64,000 nt of DNA, from positions 439,689 through 503,688 of the forward strand of contig NZ_FOEF01000003.1 in NCBI RefSeq assembly GCF_900110575.1, given 5' to 3'. The notes beneath the pieces are model-generated. The model saw only the letters and a list, made by a program, of their open reading frames with translations, searched no databases and was not told where the DNA came from. Below are positions 8,440-16,952 of this stretch, in pieces. The number at the start of each line of letters is the position of its first letter. The first letter of the stretch is position 1. Made by a program: the position numbers and the translations under genes. Origin of the DNA: Amycolatopsis saalfeldensis (GTDB lineage: Bacteria; Actinomycetota; Actinomycetes; Mycobacteriales; Pseudonocardiaceae).

Positions 8440-8580
8440 TCCCACATCGATTGGAGCTGCCCGGCGGTTCCTCGACCTGACTCACCCGCGGCGTGCGGGC
8501 ATACAGTGGCGCGACCGTGCCGGATTCTCACCGGCTTCGGGAAACCGCCGCGCCGCACGACAGTACGTCGCGGTGTGTGA
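8440..8580 (-). promoter_or_regulatory. Cobalamin (B12) riboswitch upstream of cbtB
   Basis: Read on the minus strand, the leader contains GCCGGTGAGAATCCGGCAC, then CGGTCGCGCCACTGTAT and GAGTCAGGTC in that order. These are the conserved GGTG...AATCCGG, CGCCACTG (B12 box) and GAGTCAGG elements of cobalamin riboswitches. The last element is about 60 bases before the cbtB start, so B12 binding probably blocks expression of the cobalt importer. Exact 5' limit is approximate. Confidence 0.9.
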
Positions 8581-8625
8581 GGGCGTCAATTGCCGGTGTG
8601 ATCACAGTGGTGAGTAGAGGTGTGG

Positions 8626-8644
8626 TTAGGCTAAGTTAAGTTCG
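8626..8644 (+). promoter_or_regulatory. DtxR/IdeR-like iron box remnant
   Basis: TTAGGCTAAGTTAAGTTCG resembles the actinobacterial iron box (TTAGGTTAG...CTAACCTAA type), with the left half better kept than the right. It sits immediately before the decayed siderophore-uptake genes, where an iron-repressed promoter would be expected. Confidence 0.45.
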
Positions 8645-8645
8645 G

Positions 8646-8912
8646 CTGGTCCTTTCGGCGCGGAACCAGTCGTTCGCGAGCGGTCTGGCGGCGTGGGCGA
8701 AACCCGGCGCGGGCGTCGAGACCGTGTACGCCGAGAGCGGGCCGCCGTTCGAGAAGGTCGCCGCGGCCAAGCCGGAGCTGATCCTGGCCGGCGACGAGTA
8801 CGACCTCGCCAAGGACTTCCCGACGCTGGGCTACCTCAACGGCACCGGCAAGGACAGCTGGCAGCAGATGGCGCAGCGCGCCGGCGACGTGCTCGGCCGG
8901 CGCTCGGAATCC
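8646..8912 (+). pseudogene. Fragment of an iron-siderophore substrate-binding lipoprotein
   Basis: The frame from 8646 reads [20 protein letters not shown], then [26 protein letters not shown] and [16 protein letters not shown]. This is an internal piece of a FecB/FepB-type binding protein, the part where the substrate approaches two helices (KPELILA is typical). The N-terminal half with lipobox is gone and the C-terminal lobe is missing; the frame runs straight into an ABC ATPase fragment. Interpreted as the product of a deletion joining two neighbouring siderophore genes. Confidence 0.7.
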
Positions 8913-8924
8913 GACCACCTAGGC

Positions 8925-9366
8925 GAGCCGTCGGTCGAGCTGCGTGACGTGCGGTTCAGATACAGTGATTCCCTTTTCCTGGAAGGAGTTTCCCTCAAAG
9001 TGCCCGCCGGGTCGACGACGGCGCTCGTGGGTCCGTCCGGCGCGGGCAAGACGACCGTGACGAAGCTGGTGGCGGTTCCTCGACGTGGACGCCGGGTCGG
9101 TTGCTGAAGGACTCGCCGATCGTGCGGCTGGGCGAGGCGACGTCCGCCCTCGACGCGGAGAACGAGGTCGCGATCCACGAAGCCCTGCGGGAGCTGGCGG
9201 ACGGGCGCACGCTGCTGGTCATCGCCCACCGCCTCTCGACGATCACGCACGCCGATCGCATCGCCGTGCTCGGCGGTGGTGTCGTCGCGGAACTCGGGCG
9301 CCACGAAGAACTTTTGGCGGCAGACGGCCGTTACGCTCGGCGGATCACCGCGCGGGAAGCCTGGAA
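8925..9366 (+). pseudogene. Remnant of a siderophore ABC exporter/importer ATPase (IrtA/IrtB-like)
   Basis: Pieces of one nucleotide-binding domain survive in order: [21 protein letters not shown], Walker [14 protein letters not shown] (near 9030-9065), a frameshift, [10 protein letters not shown], then a jump to [23 protein letters not shown] and [15 protein letters not shown]. The Q-loop and LSGGQ signature (about 75 codons) are deleted, and the Walker B Asp is changed (LLDEATSALD to [10 protein letters not shown]), so it cannot be a working ATPase. The transmembrane domain expected upstream is absent and replaced by the binding-protein fragment. It ends against the MFS gene on the other strand. 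Confidence 0.8.
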
Positions 9367-9372
9367 CGCGTC

Positions 9373-10713
9373 TCAGTCCAGCGCCGAGTTCTTCGTCTCG
9401 GGCGCCCACAGCACCGAAACGACCAGCCCGATCACCAGGACCACGGTCAGGATCAGCATGGTGGGGGAGAAGCCGATCCCGTCCAGGCTCAGCGGGAGCA
9501 GGAAGGTGCCGATCGCCGACCCGATCCGGCTGAGGCCGTTGAGCAGGCCGACGCCCGAGCTGCGCAGGTCGGTCGGGAACAGCTCCGGCGGGTAGACCTG
9601 GTCCAGGTTGACCGCCGCCGACATGGTGAAGGTGAAGACCAGGAACAGCGGGAACAGCAGCGCGGTCGGCGCGTCCGGCCAGATCGCCATCGGCGCCATG
9701 GACACGATCAGCACCACGAACGACCAGATCGTCAGCCCGCGCCGGCTCATCTTGGCGACCAGCCACAGGCCGCCGAGGCTGCCCGCGAGCAGGAACAGGT
9801 TCAGCAGGCCGTCGCTGGTCGTGTCCTCCCCGCCGACGCCCATCTTGAGCAGCACCAGCGGCAGGAAGGTGTAGATGGCGAAGTACGGCACCACCTGCGC
9901 GTTGTAGAAGATCGCGCCGAAAGCCGTGTTGCGCAGGTACTTCCGGCCGAACAGCTCGCGGTAGGGCACGCGCCGCACCGTGCGGTAGGTGCGGACCAGC
10001 GATTCGAACGCGCCGTCGTCGCCGCCGAGCCGGCGCACCACGGCCCGCGCCTGCTCGACCCGGCCCTGCGTGAGCAGCCACCGCGGCGACTCCGGCACGC
10101 CGATGCGCAGCAGCACCACGGCGATCGCGGGCACGCTGCTCGACGCCAGCAGCCAGCGCCACGAGTCGCCGCCGAGGGAGACCACGTAGTTGCCCAGGAA
10201 AAACGCTGCCACGTAACCCACCGTCCACAGCACGGTCAGCGAGGCCAGCAGCCCGCCGCGGTACTTGCGGGGCACGAATTCCGCCACCAGCGTCGGCCCC
10301 AGCGCGTAGTCCGCGCCGATCCCGATGCCGATCAGCAGCCTCAATATGAACAGCTGCACCGGGTCGTGCACGAAGAACTCGGCGGCGGACGCGACGGCGA
10401 TCAGCAGGAAGTCCACTGTGTACAGCCGCTGCCTGCCGACCTTGTCGGCCGCCCAGCCCACCAGGATGCTGCCGAGGAAGATCCCGATCAGCGCGGACGC
10501 GCCGAGCAGCCCCTCCCACACCGTGCCGAAGCCGAGCTGGGCGGCGATCACCGGCAGGGCGATGCTGATGATGCCCAGCTCGTAGCCGTCGGAGTAGTTG
10601 GCGCAGAAGGTCAGCGCCGTGATCCGGAGGTGGAAGCGGTTGAGCGGGACGTCGTCGAAAGCCGTGGCTTCGTCCCCCTCACTCGGGGAGGAAGAGGTCT
10701 TGCTCTGCGGCAT
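9373..10713 (-). CDS. MFS metabolite/H+ symporter (sugar-porter or aromatic-acid type)
   Basis: 446 residues with 12 predicted helices. Signatures include [16 protein letters not shown] in helix 1, [13 protein letters not shown] in loop 2-3, [25 protein letters not shown] around helix 4, [12 protein letters not shown] after helix 6 and [26 protein letters not shown] after helix 10. This is the layout of proton-coupled importers. The first 30 residues are hydrophilic. The start overlaps the end of the rpiR gene by 35 bases, so the two are probably co-transcribed. With the divergent ammonia-lyase next door, the likely substrate is an amino acid or related acid; that is inference. Confidence 0.85.
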   Translation of the reverse strand: MPQSKTSSSPSEGDEATAFDDVPLNRFHLRITALTFCANYSDGYELGIISIALPVIAAQLGFGTVWEGLLGASALIGIFLGSILVGWAADKVGRQRLYTVDFLLIAVASAAEFFVHDPVQLFILRLLIGIGIGADYALGPTLVAEFVPRKYRGGLLASLTVLWTVGYVAAFFLGNYVVSLGGDSWRWLLASSSVPAIAVVLLRIGVPESPRWLLTQGRVEQARAVVRRLGGDDGAFESLVRTYRTVRRVPYRELFGRKYLRNTAFGAIFYNAQVVPYFAIYTFLPLVLLKMGVGGEDTTSDGLLNLFLLAGSLGGLWLVAKMSRRGLTIWSFVVLIVSMAPMAIWPDAPTALLFPLFLVFTFTMSAAVNLDQVYPPELFPTDLRSSGVGLLNGLSRIGSAIGTFLLPLSLDGIGFSPTMLILTVVLVIGLVVSVLWAPETKNSALD

Positions 10714-11524
10714 AGTCTTCGAAGCCTTCCAGTCGTTGCCGGGCCAGGGCGCCGGCCGCGTCGGCCATCGCCTCGACCAGCGCCACGGTCAGCGAGACGA
10801 CCGCGGCGTGGGAGTCGAACACGAACTCGGACGCGACGGCCGCGCTGAGCACGTCGTCGGCGTACGGGGTGAGCGCCGAGACGGGCCGGTCCGTGATCAA
10901 GAGGGTGCGCAGGCCCAGCGAACGGGCCTGCTCGAGGGCGGCGGCGCTCTCCCGCGGGTAGCGGGGGAGCGCGACCACGACCAGGGTCCGCGCGCCACAC
11001 CGGTCGGCGTGGCGCAGGGAGTCGCCGAAGACGCTGCCGGAGTCGGTGAGCAACCGGACGTCCGGGTGAATTTTGGTGGCCAGGTAAGCGAAAGACGCCG
11101 CCTGCGCGGCCGAGATCCGGTAGCCGGCCACGACCAGCGGACGGGATTCCATCAGCCCCGCCGCGATGCTGCGCAGCCGGGTGTCGTCGGCCAGCTGCGC
11201 GCGCAGTGCGGTGAGGTTGCGCAGGTCGGCGTCGATGGCGTCCTGGAACTTGGTGCCGCCGGCCTCGGGTTCGGGCCGGGCCGAGGCGTCGCGCAGGTAG
11301 CGGCGGAACCCGGCGTAGCCCTCGAACCCGAGCAGCGCGACGAACCGGGTCACCGAAGGCTGGCTGACCTGCGCGTACTCGGCGAGCTCGGCGCTGGTGA
11401 GCGCCGCGGCGTCGGCCGCGTGGTCGGCGAGGTAGCTGGCGATGCGCCGCTGCGCCGGGGTCAGCCGGTGGGCGGTGAGCAGTTCGTGCAGCGACCGGGA
11501 CACCCGGGCCTCCGTCCTTGCCAA
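10679..11524 (-). CDS. MurR/RpiR-family transcriptional regulator
   Basis: 281 residues. The N-terminal HTH_6 domain (RLTPAQRRIASYLADHA...TSAELAEYAQVSQPSVTRFVALLGFEGYAGFRRYLRD) is followed by a SIS domain (RPLVVAGYRISAAQAASFAYLATKIHPDVRLL...LVVVALPRYPRES). The SIS fold normally senses a phosphosugar, but in several RpiR proteins it serves other catabolic effectors. Divergent from the ammonia-lyase and upstream of the MFS carrier, it probably controls both through the AT-rich palindrome in the 64-base gap. Confidence 0.88.
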   Translation of the reverse strand: MARTEARVSRSLHELLTAHRLTPAQRRIASYLADHAADAAALTSAELAEYAQVSQPSVTRFVALLGFEGYAGFRRYLRDASARPEPEAGGTKFQDAIDADLRNLTALRAQLADDTRLRSIAAGLMESRPLVVAGYRISAAQAASFAYLATKIHPDVRLLTDSGSVFGDSLRHADRCGARTLVVVALPRYPRESAAALEQARSLGLRTLLITDRPVSALTPYADDVLSAAVASEFVFDSHAAVVSLTVALVEAMADAAGALARQRLEGFEDYAAEQDLFLPE

Positions 11525-11530
11525 GCTGGC

Positions 11531-11571
11531 GAATGAATAGTTTCATGTCACAATAGGAATGAATGAAAACT
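11531..11571. promoter_or_regulatory. AT-rich inverted repeat in the rpiR/lyase divergent promoter
   Basis: AGTTTCAT (11539-11546) and ATGAAAACT (11563-11571) form an inverted repeat with one extra base in one arm, each next to a GAATGAAT motif (11531-11538 and 11557-11564). The stretch is conspicuously AT-rich. RpiR proteins typically bind such TGAAA/TTTCA palindromes, so this is the likely operator shared by the divergent genes. Confidence 0.55.
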
Positions 11572-11588
11572 TGTCAAGAGGGATGGCG

Positions 11589-13040
11589 ATGACCGACACC
11601 AGCCGGATCGAGATCAGCGGGGCCGGGCTCCGGTGCGCCGACGTGGTCCGTGTGGCGCGGCGCAGCGCGTGGACGGAGCTGGCCCCGGACGCACTGGCCC
11701 GGGCGGAGCAGGGTTACGAGCTGGCCGTCGAGCTCGGCGCCAAGCGCGCGGTGTACGGCCGCACGACCGGCGTCGGCGCGAACCGGCACACCGTGGTCGA
11801 CCCGGAGTCCGCCGACCACCACGGCCTGCGCCTGCTGCGCAGCCACGCGAGCGGCACCGGCGAGCCGCTGCCCGACGACGCGGTGCGCGCGGTGATGGCG
11901 ATCCGCCTCAACCAGCTCGCCGCCGGCGGCAGCGGGGTGCACCCGAGGCTGCTGGAGGCGCTGGCGACGGCGTTGCGGGTCGGCGCGCTGCCGCTCGTGC
12001 ACTCGCGCGGCGCCATCGGCACCGGCGACCTGACCGCGCTCGCGGAGATCGCGCTGACGCTGGCCGGCGAGCTGCCGTGGGCGGCGGGCAACCTCGACCC
12101 GCTCGCGATCAGCCCCGGCGACGCGCTCGCGTTCATCTCCAGCAATGCCGCCACGCTGGCCGAGGCCGTGCTGGCGTGGCACGACCTGACCCGCCTGCTC
12201 GCCGCGAGCCATGTGGTGACCGCGCTGACGTTCTGCGCGCTCGGCGGCTCGGCGGAGGCCTACTCGGAACGCGTGCACGCCGCCCGCCCGCATCCCGGCG
12301 CGGTGCGGTGCGCGGCCGAACTGCGCCGCCTGCTCACCGCCGCCGGCGACCTGCCCGACGGGCGGCGGCTGCAGGACCCGTTCGGGCTGCGGGCTTTCCC
12401 GCAGGTGCAGGGCCCGGCGCTGGACGCCGCGGCCGCCGTGGAGCGGGTGCTGGGCATCGACCTGAACGCGGCGGCGGAGAACCCGCTCATCGACATCGAA
12501 ACCGAGCAGGCCTACCACCACGGCCAGTTCTCCACGGCCTACGTCGCGCTCGCGTTCGACCACCTCCGCGCGTCGCTGCACCACGTCGCGGAGCTGTCCA
12601 CGGCCCGTCTCGGGGACCTGGTCGAGCCGGACCTCAGCGGCCTGCCGCCGTTTCTCAGCGAGGGGCCGGCGGGCAGCTCGGGGATCATGATCCTCGAGTA
12701 CGTCGCCCACGACGCGCTGGGCACGCTGCGCCACGCGGCCTCCCCGGTCACGCTCGGCACCGCCGTGATCTCGCGCGGCCTGGAGGATCACGCGAGCTTC
12801 TCGACCCACGCCGTGCGCAGCACCGTCGCCGCCACTGCCGCGTACCGGACCGTGCTGGCGTGCGAACTGCTCGCCGCGGTCCGGGCCCTTCGGATGGCGG
12901 GGACGGAGCTGCCGGACACGCCGTTGCGCGAGGCTTTCCGGCTGGCCGTGGGCAGCCTGCCCCACATCGGTGAGGACCACCCGCTGAGCGTGGAGATCGG
13001 GCAGGCCGAGCGGCTGCTGGACCGGCTCTCGGTGCTCTGA
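11589..13040 (+). CDS. Aromatic amino acid ammonia-lyase (HAL/PAL superfamily) with variant MIO motif
   Basis: 483-residue member of the MIO-enzyme superfamily, which eliminates ammonia from histidine, phenylalanine or tyrosine. Conserved blocks are AVYGRTTGVGANR (catalytic Tyr at residue 56), QDPFGLRAFPQVQG, AAENPLIDIE and SRGLEDHASF. The segment that normally reads GSVGASGDLAPLA, whose Ala-Ser-Gly cyclises to the MIO cofactor, here reads GAIGTGDLTALA (residues 141-152): one residue shorter and without the usual A-S pair. Whether Gly-Thr-Gly can form MIO is open. ATG at 11589 follows AAGAGG at 6 bases; earlier starts at 11559 and 11583 are less well placed. Substrate unknown; divergent from rpiR/MFS. 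Confidence 0.82.
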   Translation: MTDTSRIEISGAGLRCADVVRVARRSAWTELAPDALARAEQGYELAVELGAKRAVYGRTTGVGANRHTVVDPESADHHGLRLLRSHASGTGEPLPDDAVRAVMAIRLNQLAAGGSGVHPRLLEALATALRVGALPLVHSRGAIGTGDLTALAEIALTLAGELPWAAGNLDPLAISPGDALAFISSNAATLAEAVLAWHDLTRLLAASHVVTALTFCALGGSAEAYSERVHAARPHPGAVRCAAELRRLLTAAGDLPDGRRLQDPFGLRAFPQVQGPALDAAAAVERVLGIDLNAAAENPLIDIETEQAYHHGQFSTAYVALAFDHLRASLHHVAELSTARLGDLVEPDLSGLPPFLSEGPAGSSGIMILEYVAHDALGTLRHAASPVTLGTAVISRGLEDHASFSTHAVRSTVAATAAYRTVLACELLAAVRALRMAGTELPDTPLREAFRLAVGSLPHIGEDHPLSVEIGQAERLLDRLSVL

Positions 13041-13041
13041 G

Positions 13042-13911
13042 TCAGCCGGGCAGGTCGGCCGTGGTCAGCTCGGCCTTGGCCATGGTGTCGTTGAGGAAGG
13101 CGGGGAAGACCTGGCTGTGGCCGGCGGCGACCTCGTCGGCGGCCTCGACCCGCACGGACCAGCCCTGGTCTCGCAGCCAGGTGGCGGGGTCGCGGCGCGG
13201 GGCGGTGTTGAGCAGCCCGTCCATCTCGATGCCGACGCGCTCGTCGGCCTTCAGCTGCCGCATCATGCGGTCCATCGACTCGACGTCGCCGCCGGGGACC
13301 TGCTCGACGCCGATCCGGCTGCCGGGCGCGGAACGCGCGTTGATCACCTCGAAAAGCGCCTCCTCGGCCTCCGCGGGCAGGTACGGCAGCAGTCCCTCGG
13401 CGAGCCAGACGGCCGGGCGCGACCGGTCGAAGCCGGCGTCTTCCAGCGCGGCGGGCCAGTCGTCGCGCAGGTCCGCGGCGACCGGGTGACGGCGGCACCG
13501 CGGGCGGGCGCCCAGGTCGTCGAGCACCTGCTGCTTGAACTCGAGCACGCGCGGCTGGTCCACCTCGTAGACGTCGCGGCCGGCCAGGTCCAGGCGGTAC
13601 GCGCGCGCGTCGAGCCCGGCCGCGACGATCACGAGCTGAGGCGCGTCGGAGCCGGCGATGAGGTCGTCGAAGAAGCGCGAGCGCAGGCCCATGTACGCGG
13701 CCATCGCGGCCCACATCTCGTCGTCGCCGGCGTCGGCCGGTCCCGTCGGCATCGGCCGCGGCGGGTTCGCCGCGCGCACGAACGCGGCCGCGAACGGGTC
13801 GTCGACCAGCCCGCCTTCGGAGCCGGTCACGATCGCCCGCGCCGAGGCGACCGCCAGCGCGGTCAGCCCCACGCCGCTGGTGATGCCCCACTGCTCGTGC
13901 GTTTCGGTCAT
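13042..13911 (-). CDS. Class I SAM-dependent methyltransferase, TIGR00027 (mycobacterial-type) family
   Basis: 289 residues. N-terminal EQWGITSGVGLTALAVASARAIVT and DDPFAAAFV are family marks. The SAM-binding core contains VIVAAGLDARAYRLDL, VYEVDQPRVLEFKQQVL and AVWLAEGLLPYLPAEAEEALF. The family is expanded in mycobacteria and relatives; substrates are mostly unknown. Its stop lies 1 base from the stop of the convergent lyase gene. ATG at 13911 follows GAGAGGGG. Confidence 0.88.
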   Translation of the reverse strand: MTETHEQWGITSGVGLTALAVASARAIVTGSEGGLVDDPFAAAFVRAANPPRPMPTGPADAGDDEMWAAMAAYMGLRSRFFDDLIAGSDAPQLVIVAAGLDARAYRLDLAGRDVYEVDQPRVLEFKQQVLDDLGARPRCRRHPVAADLRDDWPAALEDAGFDRSRPAVWLAEGLLPYLPAEAEEALFEVINARSAPGSRIGVEQVPGGDVESMDRMMRQLKADERVGIEMDGLLNTAPRRDPATWLRDQGWSVRVEAADEVAAGHSQVFPAFLNDTMAKAELTTADLPG

Positions 13912-14095
13912 CGGGTGCCCCTCTCTCCGCCAGATTCTCGCGACCCAGAATGGCACTGTGCGATCGATCGGGTGCGTACGGTGAGCGAAATGCCCGACTT
14001 GATCTTTGTGGCCCGCGTCACCATTCATGGGAATCCGTAAGGACTCGGCAACCGGTTCCGGCCCTTCGCGTGGCGTACAAAGGGACGCAGAGGTG

Positions 14096-15211
14096 ATGCC
14101 CGTGTCCGTCGTACGGCGTGAACGGTGGTGGCGATGGGCGGTGGTCGGCGTGGTGGCGGTGCTGCTGGTCGCCGCGCCGCTGGTCGCCGGGGCCGTGGGC
14201 CCGTCCGGGCCGTCGGTCGACGCCGGGCGATTGCGGGATCTGGTGCAGCGGTCGGATTCCGTGATGTACGAGGGTGAAGCCCGGAGCACCGGTTCGCTGG
14301 CCTTGCCGGAGCTGCCGAACCTCGCCGATGTTTCGGCGCTGTTCGCCGGGACCACGACGATGCGCGCGTGGTACGAGGGGCCCGACCGGTATCGCGTCGC
14401 CACGCTGACCACCGCGGGCGAGCGCGACCTCTACCGGCTGCCCCAGGGCGAGTACACCTGGGACTACGGCGCGAACATGCTGACCGAGCTGGCGGGCCGG
14501 CCCGCCGTCCGGCTCCCGCGCGCGAGCGACCTCCTGCCGCCCGAGCTGGCGCGGTGGATCCTGCGGTCGGCGCCGGGCGAGGCCGTGAGCACGCTGCCCG
14601 CCCGCCGCGTCGCCGGGATCGACGCGTCCGGGCTGCGGCTCGTGCCCGCCGACCCGGACACCACGATCGGGCGAGTCGACCTCTGGGCCGACCCGGTCAG
14701 CGGGCTGCCCGTGCGCGTCGAGGTGACCGCGCGCGGTCAGCAGAATCCCGTGCTGGTCACGGGTTTCGACGACGTCGAGCAGCGTCCGCAGGTGGTCGGG
14801 ACCCCGCGTGCGGCGCCCGGCAGCGGGTTCACGGTGACCAACGCGCCGGACATCTCCAAGGCACTCGGCTCGTTCGGCCGGGTGCGGCTGCCCGCCACGC
14901 TCGCGGGAAAGCCGGTGAGCCAAGCGGAATTCGGCGGCGTCGAAGGGACGGCGCTCTACGGCGCGGGGCTCTCCACCTTCGCCGTCGTCGCCGTGCCCCG
15001 CAACGTCGCGGACGCGGCCGCCGATGCCGCGTCGAAAGCGGGCGGAACCAAATCGGGGGACACCGTGCTGCTGTCGATCACGCCGCTTTCGCTGGCGATC
15101 GTCCGCCCGCCCGGCACACGGCGGGCGTATCTGCTGGCGGGCCCGGTGGCGACGTCGCTGCTGGCGTCCGCCGGCGACGAGCTGGCCCGCCTGCGCCGGA
15201 GCGGCCGATGA
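14096..15211 (+). CDS. Membrane-anchored RseB/LolA-like sensor protein linked to an ABC exporter
   Basis: About 371 residues: a basic N-terminus (RRERWWRW), one transmembrane anchor (AVVGVVAVLLVAAPLVAGAVG), then an extracytoplasmic domain with YEGEARSTGSLALPELP, MRAWYEGPDRYRVATL and VDLWADPVSGLPVRVEV. This pattern resembles the MucB/RseB-LolA beta-sheet fold that binds lipids or lipoproteins. The stop overlaps the next ATG in ATGA, so it belongs to a three-gene operon with the ATPase and permease and may sense or hand over their substrate (inference). A GTG at 14102 is 8 bases from AGAGG and may be the true start. Confidence 0.7.
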   Translation: MPVSVVRRERWWRWAVVGVVAVLLVAAPLVAGAVGPSGPSVDAGRLRDLVQRSDSVMYEGEARSTGSLALPELPNLADVSALFAGTTTMRAWYEGPDRYRVATLTTAGERDLYRLPQGEYTWDYGANMLTELAGRPAVRLPRASDLLPPELARWILRSAPGEAVSTLPARRVAGIDASGLRLVPADPDTTIGRVDLWADPVSGLPVRVEVTARGQQNPVLVTGFDDVEQRPQVVGTPRAAPGSGFTVTNAPDISKALGSFGRVRLPATLAGKPVSQAEFGGVEGTALYGAGLSTFAVVAVPRNVADAAADAASKAGGTKSGDTVLLSITPLSLAIVRPPGTRRAYLLAGPVATSLLASAGDELARLRRSGR

Positions 15212-16116
15212 TCGTCACGCGCGCGTTGACCAAGCGCTACGGACGCACGCTGGCAGTGGACGCCGTCGACCTGGAGGTGCGCGAAGGCGACCGCTACGGC
15301 TTCCTCGGCCCGAACGGCTCCGGCAAGACCACGCTGGTCCGGATGCTGCTGGGACTCGTGTACGCCACCAGCGGTGAGATCGAGCTGCTCGGCCGTCCCG
15401 TGCCGAAGCGGGTCTCGGAGGTGCTGCCGGAGGTCGGCGCGCTCGTCGAGGGACCCGGCGCGTACACGCATCTTTCGGGACGGCGCAACCTCGCCCTGCT
15501 CGACGCCTCGGGGCGCGGCGGGGGACGGCGTACGCGCCGCCGCCGGATCGAGGAGGCGCTGGAACGCGTCGGGCTGGCCGGCGTCGACCGGCGGCCGGTG
15601 AAGGCGTACTCGCTCGGCATGCGCCAGCGGCTCGGGCTGGCGGGCGCGCTGCTGAACCGGCCCCGGCTGCTGGTGCTCGACGAGCCCACCAACGGCCTGG
15701 ACCCGCAGGGCATCCGGGAGATCCGCGAGCTGCTGGTCGAGCTGAACCACAACGGCACCACCGTGTTCCTGTCCAGCCACCTGCTGGCCGAGATCGAGCA
15801 GCTGTGCACCCGCGTCGGCGTGGTCGACCACGGTCGGCTGGTGCTGGAGGACGATCTCGCCACTCTGCGCGCGGAGACCGGGCGGGTGCTGCTCGGCACC
15901 CCGGACGCGGCGGCGGCGGTCGCCGTGCTGGACGGGCGCGTCGAGCACCGGGACGGTGACAAACTGTTGGTGCGCCACGGAAATCCCGCGGAGCTGAACG
16001 CCCTGCTGGTCGCCGAGGGCGTGCCCGTCACCTCGCTGCAGGCGGAGCGGCGGACGCTGGAACAGGTGGTGCTGGACGTGACCGGCGCCGGCTCCGACCG
16101 GTTCGGGGGGCGGTGA
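15208..16116 (+). CDS. ABC transporter ATP-binding protein (ABC-2 / DrrA-like)
   Basis: 302 residues. Walker A is GPNGSGKTTLVRMLLGL near residue 31, the signature is YSLGMRQRLGLAGALL, Walker B is LLVLDEPTNGLDPQGIREI and the H-loop is FLSSHLLAEIEQL. The C-terminal ~90 residues (GRVLLGTPDAAAAV..., LEQVVLDVTG) match the accessory domain common in drug and bacteriocin-type exporters. It overlaps the gene before by 4 bases and the permease after, forming one coupled operon. Confidence 0.92.
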   Translation: MIVTRALTKRYGRTLAVDAVDLEVREGDRYGFLGPNGSGKTTLVRMLLGLVYATSGEIELLGRPVPKRVSEVLPEVGALVEGPGAYTHLSGRRNLALLDASGRGGGRRTRRRRIEEALERVGLAGVDRRPVKAYSLGMRQRLGLAGALLNRPRLLVLDEPTNGLDPQGIREIRELLVELNHNGTTVFLSSHLLAEIEQLCTRVGVVDHGRLVLEDDLATLRAETGRVLLGTPDAAAAVAVLDGRVEHRDGDKLLVRHGNPAELNALLVAEGVPVTSLQAERRTLEQVVLDVTGAGSDRFGGR

Positions 16117-16952
16117 TGATCGGCGTCGAACTGCGGAAGCTGGTGCTGCGGCCCCGGGTCTGGGTGAGCGTGCTGCTGTTGTGCCTGCTGCCCGCGATCG
16201 TCGGCGTTTTCCTGGCCACGGCGGACTTCGCGCCGCCGCCGGGGCAGGGCGGCGCGTTCCTGTCCGCGGTGGTCAGCGACGGCTCGCTGTTCCCGGCCGC
16301 CGCGCTCGCCCTGGTGCTGCCGCTGTTCCTGCCGATCGCCGTCGCCGTGGTGGCGGGCGATTCGGTGGCGGGCGAGGCGGCCGGCGGGACGCTGCGCTAC
16401 CTGCTGGTCCGGCCGTCGGGGCGGACGCGGCTGCTCATGGCGAAGCTGGTGGCGCTCGCGGTGTACGTGACCGGCGCGATCGTCATCGTGGTGCTGACGT
16501 CGCTGGTGATCGGGGTGATCCTGTTCGGCACCGGCGGCCAGGCGGTGGGCCCGGGCGGGCAGACGGCCGCCGCGGTCTCGCTTTCGGGCTCGTCGCTCAC
16601 ATCCTCGGGGCTCGGGCTGCGGCTGCTCGGCGCGGTCGCGTACGTCGTGCTGTCGATGCTCGGCTTCGCCGCGATCACGATGTTCCTGTCCACCCTGACG
16701 GATTCGGCGCTGGGCGCCGCGCTCGGCGGGCTGGCCGTGCTGATCACCAGCTCGGTGCTGGAGACGCTCGACGCGGCCGCTCCGGTGAAGCCGTACCTGC
16801 CCACGCACTACTGGCTCTCGTGGATCGACTTCTTCCGGGATCCCGTGCTGTGGCGCAACATCGACCACGGACTGCTGCTGCAAGCGGGGTACATCGTGGT
16901 CTTCTTCGGCGCGGCGTGGGCGAATTTCGCGACCAAGGACGTCACGAGCTGA
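16113..16952 (+). CDS. ABC-2 type permease partner
   Basis: About 279 residues with six hydrophobic helices. It begins MIGVELRKLVLRPRVWVSVLLLCLLP, the usual ABC-2 start; SVAGEAAGGTLRYLLVRPSGRTRLLMAKL is the coupling region after helix 2, and FAAITMFLSTLTDSALGAALGG lies in the middle. GTG (16113) or ATG (16116) both overlap the stop of the ATPase gene. It forms the membrane part of the exporter with the protein at 15208. The 3' end overlaps the convergent lipase gene by 11 bases. Confidence 0.9.
   Translation: MMIGVELRKLVLRPRVWVSVLLLCLLPAIVGVFLATADFAPPPGQGGAFLSAVVSDGSLFPAAALALVLPLFLPIAVAVVAGDSVAGEAAGGTLRYLLVRPSGRTRLLMAKLVALAVYVTGAIVIVVLTSLVIGVILFGTGGQAVGPGGQTAAAVSLSGSSLTSSGLGLRLLGAVAYVVLSMLGFAAITMFLSTLTDSALGAALGGLAVLITSSVLETLDAAAPVKPYLPTHYWLSWIDFFRDPVLWRNIDHGLLLQAGYIVVFFGAAWANFATKDVTS

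Noticed and set aside
8331..8617. Plus-strand frames across the cbtB leader
   Set aside because: They overlap the B12 riboswitch and have no ribosome site or domain.
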